This document shows, in pieces, positions 45,510 through 51,766 of a DNA stretch of 64,000 nucleotides (its first letter is position 1; each line of letters starts with the position of its first letter). The stretch comes from Bacteroidota bacterium (GTDB lineage Bacteria > Bacteroidota > Bacteroidia > Flavobacteriales_D > Crocinitomicaceae). The stretch covers positions 1 to 64,000 of the forward strand of contig VGMY01000009.1 of NCBI GenBank assembly GCA_016866255.1. Direction: 5' to 3'. The position numbers and the translations under genes are program-made. Below the pieces are notes generated by a model, which had not been told where the DNA came from, did no database searches, and was given only the letters and a program-made list of their open reading frames with translations.

Positions 45510-45517
45510 GAAAAATA
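45510..45517 (-). promoter_or_regulatory. Possible anmK -7 box
   Basis: TATTTTTC on the minus strand, one mismatch to TAnnTTTG, ending 3 nt before the assumed TTG start at 45507. If real, the message is leaderless. Confidence 0.3.
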
Positions 45518-45519
45518 CC

Positions 45520-45537
45520 TTACTTTTGTAAAAGTAA
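45520..45537. promoter_or_regulatory. 18-bp dyad at the anmK/acyl-CoA dehydrogenase divergent promoters
   Basis: TTACTTTTGTAAAAGTAA is a perfect inverted repeat (8-bp arms, 2-bp centre). It contains the plus-strand -7 box TACTTTTG (45521-45528) of the acyl-CoA dehydrogenase gene and abuts the anmK promoter region, a good place for an operator controlling both. Confidence 0.5.
45521..45528 (+). promoter_or_regulatory. -7 box of acyl-CoA dehydrogenase gene
   Basis: TACTTTTG fits TAnnTTTG, 27 nt before the ATG at 45556; embedded in an 18-bp dyad. Confidence 0.5.
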
Positions 45538-45555
45538 CAATCAAATTTACATCCT

Positions 45556-46698
45556 ATGCATTTTGAATTGACGGAAGAGCATTTAGCTGTAAAGGAGGCG
45601 GCTAGAGACTTTGCTCAAAACGTATTAAAACCTGGCGTAATCGAACGCGACAACGCGCAGAAATTCCCCGCCGAGGAAGTAAAACAACTGGGCGAATTAG
45701 GTTTCATGGGGATGATGGTAGATCCAAAATACGGTGGCTCTGGTATGGATACTTTGTCCTATGTGCTCGCCATGGAGGAGCTTTCAAAAGTGGATGCGTC
45801 AACTTCCGTTTGTATGTCGGTCAATAATTCGTTGGTTTGTTGGGGTTTGGAGGAATACGGAACCGAAGAACAAAAACAAAAGTATTTAGTTCCGTTGGCC
45901 AAAGGAGAGAAAATCGGGGCGTTTTGTTTGTCAGAGCCTGAAGCAGGGTCAGATGCTACGTCACAACGTACTACAGCGATTGACCACGGCGATTATTACT
46001 TATTGAACGGAACGAAGAACTGGATAACCAATGGCTCGTCGGCTTCCGTATATTTAGTGATTGCCCAAACCAATGTGGAATTAGGACACAAAGGCATCAA
46101 CGCCTTCATCATTGAGCGCGGCATGGCAGGTTTTGTGGTGGGTGCCAAAGAAGATAAAATGGGAATCCGTGGAAGCGATACCCATACCTTGTTGTTCAAC
46201 GATGTAAAGGTTCCTAAAGAAAATCGAATCGGAGAAGATGGATTCGGGTTTAAGTTTGCCATGAAGGTATTGAGTGGTGGTCGAATTGGTATTGCCGCAC
46301 AAGCCCTGGGCATCGCTGCAGGTGGACTCGAATTGTCTGTTGCCTATTCCAAAGAGCGTCAAGCCTTTGGAAAAGAGATCTATAAGCATCAAGCCATTGC
46401 TTTCAAGATTGCTGATATGGCAACAGAAATCGAAGCTGCAAGAATGTTGGTGTACAAATCTGCAGTAGATAAAGACCAAGGAAGAAATTACGACCAATCG
46501 AGTGCTATGGCGAAATTGTACGCATCGAAAGTGGCAATGGAGCAAACGGTGGAGGCTGTTCAAATCCATGGCGGTTACGGATTCGTGAAAGAATATCACG
46601 TGGAGCGCTTGATGCGCGATGCAAAAATCACTCAGATCTACGAAGGAACCTCGGAGGTACAGAAAATTGTCATCTCTAGAGGGGTGTTGAATGCTTGA
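45556..46698 (+). CDS. Acyl-CoA dehydrogenase
   Basis: A 380-residue FAD flavoenzyme that makes trans-2-enoyl-CoA. Seen: MHFELTEEHLAVKEAARDFA, the FAD/substrate signature FCLSEPEAGSDATSQ near residue 130, TKNWITNGSSASVYLV, RQAFGKEIYKHQAI, and the catalytic glutamate in KITQIYEGTSEVQKIVISR near the C-terminus. It is closest to short/medium-chain acyl-CoA dehydrogenases (butyryl/isobutyryl type); the exact chain preference is not determinable. Single gene, convergent with bcp across the repeat region. Confidence 0.93.
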   Translation: MHFELTEEHLAVKEAARDFAQNVLKPGVIERDNAQKFPAEEVKQLGELGFMGMMVDPKYGGSGMDTLSYVLAMEELSKVDASTSVCMSVNNSLVCWGLEEYGTEEQKQKYLVPLAKGEKIGAFCLSEPEAGSDATSQRTTAIDHGDYYLLNGTKNWITNGSSASVYLVIAQTNVELGHKGINAFIIERGMAGFVVGAKEDKMGIRGSDTHTLLFNDVKVPKENRIGEDGFGFKFAMKVLSGGRIGIAAQALGIAAGGLELSVAYSKERQAFGKEIYKHQAIAFKIADMATEIEAARMLVYKSAVDKDQGRNYDQSSAMAKLYASKVAMEQTVEAVQIHGGYGFVKEYHVERLMRDAKITQIYEGTSEVQKIVISRGVLNA

Positions 46699-46709
46699 TA
46701 ATCATTTTG

Positions 46710-46767
46710 GGTGCGGCCCTTCGATATGATTCGACAGGCTCATCACGAGCTGCTCAGGGACCGCACC
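46710..46767. repeat. REP-like hairpin
   Basis: GGTGCGGCCC (46710-46719) pairs with GGGACCGCACC (46757-46767) with a one-base bulge. The intervening loop holds short runs such as TTCGACAGGCTCA and GAGCTGCTCAGG, resembling repetitive extragenic palindromes in other bacteria. It follows the acyl-CoA dehydrogenase stop and may end its transcript. Confidence 0.5.
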
Positions 46768-46794
46768 TGAACAAAGTAAGTGAGAGTATTTATG

Positions 46795-46813
46795 TCAAGA
46801 CAAAAGAAAGGTA
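46795..46813. repeat. 19-bp direct repeat, left copy
   Basis: TCAAGACAAAAGAAAGGTA, identical to 47378-47396. The pair brackets both 170-bp palindromic units. Confidence 0.7.
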
Positions 46814-46826
46814 AGAATTTTTTCCT

Positions 46827-46996
46827 CTACTTTTTTACCGCAAAAAAGTAGCAAAAAGCTCGGTGCAGGGTTTATGGGACGGCGCTCCACTCCTGAAAAC
46901 TGACCGTTTCGGCGATCCTTCGCCGCGGCGAAGGCTTCCTCACAGTACCCAGTTTTCAGTTCGCTTTACTTGTCCCTTAAACATGCACCAAAGGCA
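46827..46996. repeat. 170-bp palindromic unit, copy 1
   Basis: A small AT hairpin (10-bp arms CTACTTTTTT / AAAAAAGTAG, 46827-46851), then a 128-bp nested hairpin (46862-46989) with three paired blocks: GGTGCA / TGCACC plus GGGAC / GTCCC, CTGAAAACTG / CAGTTTTCAG, and the perfect central palindrome CCTTCGCCGCGGCGAAGG (46917-46934). Unpaired blocks (12/12 and 14/15 nt) separate them. Only one difference from copy 2 over 170 bp. Confidence 0.85.
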
Positions 46997-47151
46997 TTCA
47001 ACGTTTTCCGGCAATCACCTTCGCAAGGCTTCGGTGTTAAATCTTGGATGTTTCGGTTTCAGTGCCGAACTGAGCAGCCATCGTTTAGTTATTTAGCGAG
47101 CGACTGTTTTACTAGTAAGAGCGACAAAATAAGGCTTGGGAACCATTTCCG

Positions 47152-47321
47152 CTACTTTTTTACCTCAAAAAAGTAGCAAAAAGCTCGGTGCAGGGTTTAT
47201 GGGACGGCGCTCCACTCCTGAAAACTGACCGTTTCGGCGATCCTTCGCCGCGGCGAAGGCTTCCTCACAGTACCCAGTTTTCAGTTCGCTTTACTTGTCC
47301 CTTAAACATGCACCAAAGGCA
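47152..47321. repeat. 170-bp palindromic unit, copy 2
   Basis: Identical to copy 1 except one base in the small hairpin loop (G in copy 1, T here), at an offset of exactly 325 bp. The nested hairpin spans 47187-47314. The sequence identity, with no relation between the 155-bp spacer and the flanks, indicates recent duplication or insertion. Confidence 0.85.
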
Positions 47322-47377
47322 AGGAGTTCATGGCACTTGGATGCTTCTTTTGTACTTGTATTGAGTGTATCGAAATA

Positions 47378-47396
47378 TCAAGACAAAAGAAAGGTA
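47378..47396. repeat. 19-bp direct repeat, right copy
   Basis: Second copy of TCAAGACAAAAGAAAGGTA (see 46795-46813). It lies 57 bp after copy 2 of the palindromic unit. Confidence 0.7.
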
Positions 47397-47430
47397 TTAA
47401 GCGTGTAAAACCCGTCGCGGAGATTTTTTG

Positions 47431-47485
47431 TTTTTCCACGGACATTGAGTAGTCTGAAGGGCGTATAGAAGTGGAAGTGGAAAAA
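47431..47485. repeat. Inverted repeat near the bcp stop
   Basis: TTTTTCCAC (47431-47439) and GTGGAAAAA (47477-47485), 37 nt apart, about 30-80 nt downstream of the bcp stop. A weak candidate for a bcp transcript end. Confidence 0.3.
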
Positions 47486-47510
47486 GTATCGGGGTCAGCA
47501 AACAGAAATC

Positions 47511-47963
47511 CTATAACCCCCTCACCACCTTCAAAGCCTCGTCAATGTGCTGTGTGGCGTTGAGTTGGGAATTGAAGATTCCACGAACGGTGCCTTCGGT
47601 GTCAATGATGTAGGTTACGCGGCCTGGTAACAAGCCCAGGAATGATTTAGGAACGCCGAACAAGGTTCTCGCTTCCTTTTTCTCGTCGGCTAAAAGGGGG
47701 AAAGGCAACTTGTACTTAATGGCAAATGCCTTGTGCGCTTTCGGGGTGTCCGAGGAGATGCCAATGACTTCGCAGCCGAGGTCTTGAAATACCGTGTATT
47801 GGTCCCGAAAACTGCAGGCTTCTTTGGTGCAGCCAGGCGTGTCGTCTTTGGGGTAGAAATACAAGACCACGGTTTTCTTTCCGATTATGTCTTGGATATT
47901 TACGGGTTCTCCGTCTTGGTTTTGTAGGGTAAATTCAGGGATTTTGTCGCCTATGCGTATCAT
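47511..47963 (-). CDS. bcp: Thioredoxin-dependent peroxiredoxin (BCP type)
   Basis: A 150-residue peroxiredoxin that reduces H2O2 and organic peroxides. The peroxidatic Cys is in DDTPGCTKEACSFRD, preceded by VVLYFYPKDDTPGC, with the second cysteine five residues later in the same motif, as in atypical 2-Cys BCP proteins. The ATG at 47963 overlaps the photolyase stop (ATGA). Pairing with a photolyase suits an oxidative/light-stress pair. Confidence 0.93.
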   Translation of the reverse strand: MIRIGDKIPEFTLQNQDGEPVNIQDIIGKKTVVLYFYPKDDTPGCTKEACSFRDQYTVFQDLGCEVIGISSDTPKAHKAFAIKYKLPFPLLADEKKEARTLFGVPKSFLGLLPGRVTYIIDTEGTVRGIFNSQLNATQHIDEALKVVRGL

Positions 47964-49264
47964 GCGGTTTTGTTTAATGCGGTTTTAAAACGTTCAATAA
48001 CCCGATTGCGAGCAAAGGTATGTTCAATGATGGGGTGTGGGTAGGCTGAGGTGCCGAATTCGGGAATCCAACGTTTTACGTATTCAAATTTCGCATCGAA
48101 TTTTTCTTGCTGCGCGGTGGGATTAAACACTCGAAAATACGGCGCGGCATCGCAACCTCCTCCTGCTGCCCATTGCCATCCTCCAAGGTTGCTGGCCAAT
48201 TCAAAATCCAATAATTTTTTGGCAAAATACCCTTCTCCCAAGCGCCAGTCGATCAGCAAATGCTTGGTTAAAAAACTGGCAGTCACCATGCGCACCCGAT
48301 TGTGCATGAATCCTGTAGCGTTCAATTCCCGCATTCCGGCGTCTACCAGCGGGTATCCCGTGGTACCTTCGCACCAGCGTTTGAAATGTTCAGAATTTTG
48401 CTCCCATTGAATCGCATCGTATGCTGGCCTAAAAGAACTGGTAACCGTATATGGAAAGTGAAAAAGAATCATTTGGTAAAACTCTCGCCAGATTAACTCA
48501 TTCAGGTACGTTTCGTTGAGTTTGAGGGCCCTTAAGGCCAATCGCCGAATACTTAAGGTACCGAAGCGTAGGTGTACCCCGAGCCTTGATGTTCCGGGTT
48601 TTCCTGGAAAATTCCGTTGTTCGCTGTATTTAGAAATCAGCAAATCTTCCACTTGAGTCGTGGGAAATGCTATACCTGACGGCTTAAAACCGATATCGGA
48701 TAAGGATGGAATTTTAGAGTGGCTGGTAATTCCTCGAACCTTAGTGAGGTTTTCGAGGGAATTATGGGGCGTAATGGGGTGTTGTTGTAGCCGTTCCTTC
48801 CATTTTCGGGCATAGGGTGAAAACACCGTATATGGGGTGCCATCGCCCTTCATTACCTCGTTTTTTTCAAATATTACATGGTCCTTTGCGCCCGTAAAGC
48901 CAACCCCCATGGATTGCAGGATTTCATACAGGGCTTTGTCGCGTTGAAGGGCATAAGGCTCGTAGTCGCGATTGGTAAAAACATGGTCCACCTGCATTTC
49001 CTCAGCCAAGACGGGTATGATTTCTACCGGATTGCCAATTTCCACGCGTAAATGAAGGTTGTGAGAAGCATACTCTTCGGAAAGTCGGACGATTTCGCGA
49101 TGTATGAATTCCACGCGCGCATCGTTTTTATCCAATTCGTTGAGAATTTGAGTGTCGAAAATAAATATCGGTTGAACGAATTCCGCACAATTACAAGCTT
49201 TTAAAAGTCCCGCATTGTCCTCAAGACGCAAGTCGCGTCGATGCCAAAATATTGCTTTGCTCAT
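47960..49264 (-). CDS. Deoxyribodipyrimidine photolyase (cryptochrome/photolyase family)
   Basis: A 434-residue FAD flavoprotein that repairs UV-induced cyclobutane dimers with blue light. The N-terminal alpha/beta antenna domain starts MSKAIFWHRRDLRLEDNAGL. The FAD domain has PGTSRLGVHLRFGTLSIRRL, and further on LNELIWREFYQMILFHFP and WCEGTTGYPLVDAGMRELNATGFMHNRVRMVTASFL (visible as GYPLVDAGMRELNATGFMHN), which is the conserved dimer-repair core. The antenna chromophore is not determined. I start it at 49264; the frame open to 49285 starts from a doubtful upstream ATG. Confidence 0.92.
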   Translation of the reverse strand: MSKAIFWHRRDLRLEDNAGLLKACNCAEFVQPIFIFDTQILNELDKNDARVEFIHREIVRLSEEYASHNLHLRVEIGNPVEIIPVLAEEMQVDHVFTNRDYEPYALQRDKALYEILQSMGVGFTGAKDHVIFEKNEVMKGDGTPYTVFSPYARKWKERLQQHPITPHNSLENLTKVRGITSHSKIPSLSDIGFKPSGIAFPTTQVEDLLISKYSEQRNFPGKPGTSRLGVHLRFGTLSIRRLALRALKLNETYLNELIWREFYQMILFHFPYTVTSSFRPAYDAIQWEQNSEHFKRWCEGTTGYPLVDAGMRELNATGFMHNRVRMVTASFLTKHLLIDWRLGEGYFAKKLLDFELASNLGGWQWAAGGGCDAAPYFRVFNPTAQQEKFDAKFEYVKRWIPEFGTSAYPHPIIEHTFARNRVIERFKTALNKTA

Positions 49265-49349
49265 GGGTAATAAAACAACAAACACATATTTATGTTTGTA
49301 TTGGTCATTGCTCAGCTGTCAATTCGTAATGAATAAGCACATTAAAATT

Positions 49350-49357
49350 TATTTTTG
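49350..49357 (+). promoter_or_regulatory. -7 box of the SDR gene, 3 nt from the start codon
   Basis: TATTTTTG ends at 49357 and the ATG is at 49361, so the transcript should start at or within a few bases of the start codon. Confidence 0.55.
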
Positions 49358-49360
49358 CGT

Positions 49361-50002
49361 ATGATAAAGCGAGTTGCCATGATTATTGGGTCCTCTGGAT
49401 TGGTAGGATCTTGCTTACTGGACGAGTTGATTAAGCGACAAGATATTGCTGAAATTAGGTTGCTTGTAAGAAAACCAATAAGTCAGTTGCCGCGGAAAGT
49501 TCATCAATTCGTAACAGATTTCACAGCATTGGATGTTGCCTCAGATTTTTTCAAGGTCGATGTGCTTTATTGTTGCCTTGGAACAACGCGAAAGAAGACA
49601 CCGAATCTTCAAGCATACAAAGCCATTGATTTTGGTATAACCATGGATGTTGCCCGACGAACCAAAATCAACGGATGCAATGAAGTGCATTTGGTTTCTT
49701 CCGTCGGGGCAAATGCAACTTCATCGAATTTTTACTTGAGGATTAAAGGCGAAACGGAGGAAGGTTTAATAAGTTTGGGTTTTGAACGATGTTGTATTTA
49801 TCGACCTTCCATGCTTCTTGGAAAGCGCCATGAATCAAGGCCTTTAGAACGCGTTGCCCAGCGGCTGATGCCTATATTTGATTTACTAACATTAGGCGGT
49901 AAATACCACAGCATTGAAGCCTCGTCGGTTGCAAGGACCATGAGCCAACCCGTAAAGGTTGCTGGTGTTGTAATTCTTGAATATCAGGAATTGCGTGGGT
50001 GA
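49361..50002 (+). CDS. NAD(P)-binding oxidoreductase (SDR, YbjT/HTATIP2-like)
   Basis: A 213-residue Rossmann-fold protein. Dinucleotide site MIIGSSGLVGSCLLDELIKR, then LYCCLGTTRKKTPN near residue 70 and VHLVSSVGANATSSNFYLRIKGETEE, the sugar-epimerase-like active-site strand; the Tyr-x3-Lys pair may be YLRIK. It resembles the HTATIP2/NAD-dependent epimerase-like oxidoreductases found beside photolyase genes in Bacteroidota. A start at the internal ATG (49379) is possible. The substrate is unknown. Confidence 0.75.
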   Translation: MIKRVAMIIGSSGLVGSCLLDELIKRQDIAEIRLLVRKPISQLPRKVHQFVTDFTALDVASDFFKVDVLYCCLGTTRKKTPNLQAYKAIDFGITMDVARRTKINGCNEVHLVSSVGANATSSNFYLRIKGETEEGLISLGFERCCIYRPSMLLGKRHESRPLERVAQRLMPIFDLLTLGGKYHSIEASSVARTMSQPVKVAGVVILEYQELRG

Positions 50003-50007
50003 CCTCA

Positions 50008-50412
50008 TTATTCCCCTGCGTATTCAACCCAATTTTTTTCGGTTTCGAAAAGTTTGAGAGACAGCTTACCGTAGGATTTGAGATGCGGTAAAAGATTGTT
50101 GTAACAAACCAAAGCAATGTTTTCCACGGTTGGGTTTAGGTCAAAAAACTCCGGGCAATCCATGTTGAGGTTCTTATGGTCGTAACGGTCAGTAACCTCT
50201 CTTGCTATGATGTCTTTTAAAATCTTTACATCGATAACATAACCTGTTTCGGGGTCAATTTGTCCATCTATGCCCACTTCTAGAATATAATTATGACCGT
50301 GGTAGTTTATGTTATTGCAAAGGCCAAAAATGGCCTCGTTTTTTTCGTGGCTCCAGTCTTTCCGATAAAGGCGATGGGCAGCATTAAAGTTTGCGCGACG
50401 TACAATTTTCAT
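50008..50412 (-). CDS. 6-pyruvoyl-tetrahydropterin synthase family protein
   Basis: A 134-residue T-fold enzyme. Zinc ligands are His13 in FNAAHRL and the HGH pair in YHGHNY. The spacing C-x5-HGH (CNNINYHGHNY) and the following IDPETGYVIDVKILKDII ... DHKNLN match mammalian-type PTPS (tetrahydrobiopterin pathway), not the C-x3-HGH pattern of QueD queuosine enzymes. It is the last gene of the carotenoid operon and is coupled to idi (ATGA). Role inferred: pterin cofactor synthesis, possibly for phenylalanine hydroxylase, given hppD/hmgA nearby. Confidence 0.8.
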   Translation of the reverse strand: MKIVRRANFNAAHRLYRKDWSHEKNEAIFGLCNNINYHGHNYILEVGIDGQIDPETGYVIDVKILKDIIAREVTDRYDHKNLNMDCPEFFDLNPTVENIALVCYNNLLPHLKSYGKLSLKLFETEKNWVEYAGE

Positions 50413-50933
50413 GGCTTGAGAATGTCGTTAAAAGCAGATTTATATTCTAAAATTATTTTCTTAAACCAAGCTGTATAGTCCTGTGGATTTCTTTCAATGT
50501 CCTCCTCGATATCGTGCATGGCCATCCATTTAAAATCCGATACTTCTTCTGGATTGGCATTGGGTAAGTCATTGGTAAAACCGATTAGAACATGGTCTAG
50601 CTCGTGCTCCACTAGGTTGTTCAATTCGGCACGATAGATAAAGCTGAACAGTGGCGCCAAGGAGGTTTTGATGCCCATTTCCTCTTTGAGTCGTCTTTTT
50701 GCGGCCTCAAGGATATCTTCTCCAGGTGATGGATGGCTGCAGCAAGTATTGGTCCAAAGACCTTCTGAATGGTATTTTCCTAGTGCGCGTCGGTGTAAGA
50801 GCAGCTTTCCGTTGGAGTTAAAAATTAAGACCGAAAAGGCTCTGTGTAACATGCCCAAAAGGTGGGCATTCATTTTTTCCATGGTTCCGATTTCCTCATC
50901 GTGTTTGTTCACTAAAATGACCTCTTGCATCAT
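50409..50933 (-). CDS. idi: Isopentenyl-diphosphate delta-isomerase (type I, Nudix)
   Basis: A 174-residue Nudix-fold isomerase converting IPP to DMAPP. Seen: LHRAFSVLIFNSNGKLLLHRRA, the metal/catalytic Cys region WTNTCCSHPSPGE, the Nudix box AAKRRLKEEMGIKT, and the Glu-rich ELDHVLIGFTND. It is the third enzyme gene of the crt operon and is coupled on both sides by ATGA overlaps. It supplies C5 units for the prenyl synthase at 1.8 kb and for phytoene. Confidence 0.93.
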   Translation of the reverse strand: MMQEVILVNKHDEEIGTMEKMNAHLLGMLHRAFSVLIFNSNGKLLLHRRALGKYHSEGLWTNTCCSHPSPGEDILEAAKRRLKEEMGIKTSLAPLFSFIYRAELNNLVEHELDHVLIGFTNDLPNANPEEVSDFKWMAMHDIEEDIERNPQDYTAWFKKIILEYKSAFNDILKP

Positions 50934-51766
50934 AGTAAATTCAGATTATGTCGGACATACGATGCCAGCAAGAGTCCTACTTTTCGATTATTTGGGATGC
51001 GGATTCGCTCATTAAGGATTACCCTAGCCGGGGTTTTTTTAATTTTCGCAAACAATTTATAATAATAAATGTAGGCCAAATAAACTCCGAATCGTGCTTT
51101 TTTGGGGAGTTTCAGTATTCCTAGATACCCTGCGTGAAAGTCTGCTTCGATGTCTTTTTCGATGTCATGTTTGACTCTCGAATTAAATTCATTCATGTCG
51201 ATTCCTGGAAAATAAACGCGGCCAAGTGATTTGTAATCCGCGTTGAGGTCCCTTAAAAAGTTGATTTTTTGAAAGGCTGAACCAAGACTCATGGCCGCCG
51301 GTTTCAGTCGAAGGTATTCTTCTTCATCTCCGGCAACAAACACTTTTAAGCACATAAGACCAACCACTTCGGCAGATCCGAGAATATATTTTTTGTACAG
51401 TTCCTCGTCGTACGCTTGTTTATCGAGATCCATTTTCATGGACTCCAAAAAGGTTTCGATAAGTTCACGGGGGATGTTGTAACGATTAACAGCCCACTGG
51501 AAGCTGTTCAATATCGGGTTTAATGAAATTCCTTGATCAATTGCTAAATAGGTTTGATGGCGAAAATCCTCAAGCAGCGCGGTTTTATCGTAGTCGTGAA
51601 AAGAATCAACAATTTCATCGGCGAAGCGAACAAAACCGTATATAGCGTATATGGGTTTTTGAATTTCACGGCTTAACATTTTGATGCCAAGCGAAAAAGA
51701 TGTACTGTAGCGTTGGGTTGTGAGCGTGCTCATTTCATGACTAATGTTGTCGAATGCATTTTTCAT
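50930..51766 (-). CDS. crtB: Phytoene synthase
   Basis: A 278-residue squalene/phytoene synthase that joins two GGPP to phytoene. The two aspartate-rich motifs are FVRFADEIVDSFHDYDK (about residue 45) and QKINFLRDLNADYKSLGRVYFP (about residue 165). It is the second enzyme gene of the crt operon, coupled to crtI (ATGA) and idi (ATGA). The first committed carotenoid step. Confidence 0.95.
   Translation of the reverse strand: MKNAFDNISHEMSTLTTQRYSTSFSLGIKMLSREIQKPIYAIYGFVRFADEIVDSFHDYDKTALLEDFRHQTYLAIDQGISLNPILNSFQWAVNRYNIPRELIETFLESMKMDLDKQAYDEELYKKYILGSAEVVGLMCLKVFVAGDEEEYLRLKPAAMSLGSAFQKINFLRDLNADYKSLGRVYFPGIDMNEFNSRVKHDIEKDIEADFHAGYLGILKLPKKARFGVYLAYIYYYKLFAKIKKTPARVILNERIRIPNNRKVGLLLASYVRHNLNLL

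Larger units (their letters stand above)
46699..47510. other. 812-bp non-coding region full of palindromic repeats
   Basis: The longest gene-free stretch in the window, between convergent acyl-CoA dehydrogenase and bcp genes. Contents: a REP-like hairpin (46710-46767), 19-bp direct repeats (46795-46813, 47378-47396), two copies of a 170-bp palindromic unit (46827-46996 and 47152-47321), a 155-bp spacer between them, and an inverted repeat of 9-bp arms (47431-47439, 47477-47485). Short open frames here (for example 46863-47096) run across the palindromes and are not believable genes. Confidence 0.85.

Noticed and set aside
46863..47176. Open frames of 77 and 68 codons (46863-47096 and 46970-47176) in the repeat region
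   Set aside because: They run through palindromic DNA that is also found in the second copy in a different context, have no ribosome binding site or -7 box, and give unrelated low-complexity peptides.
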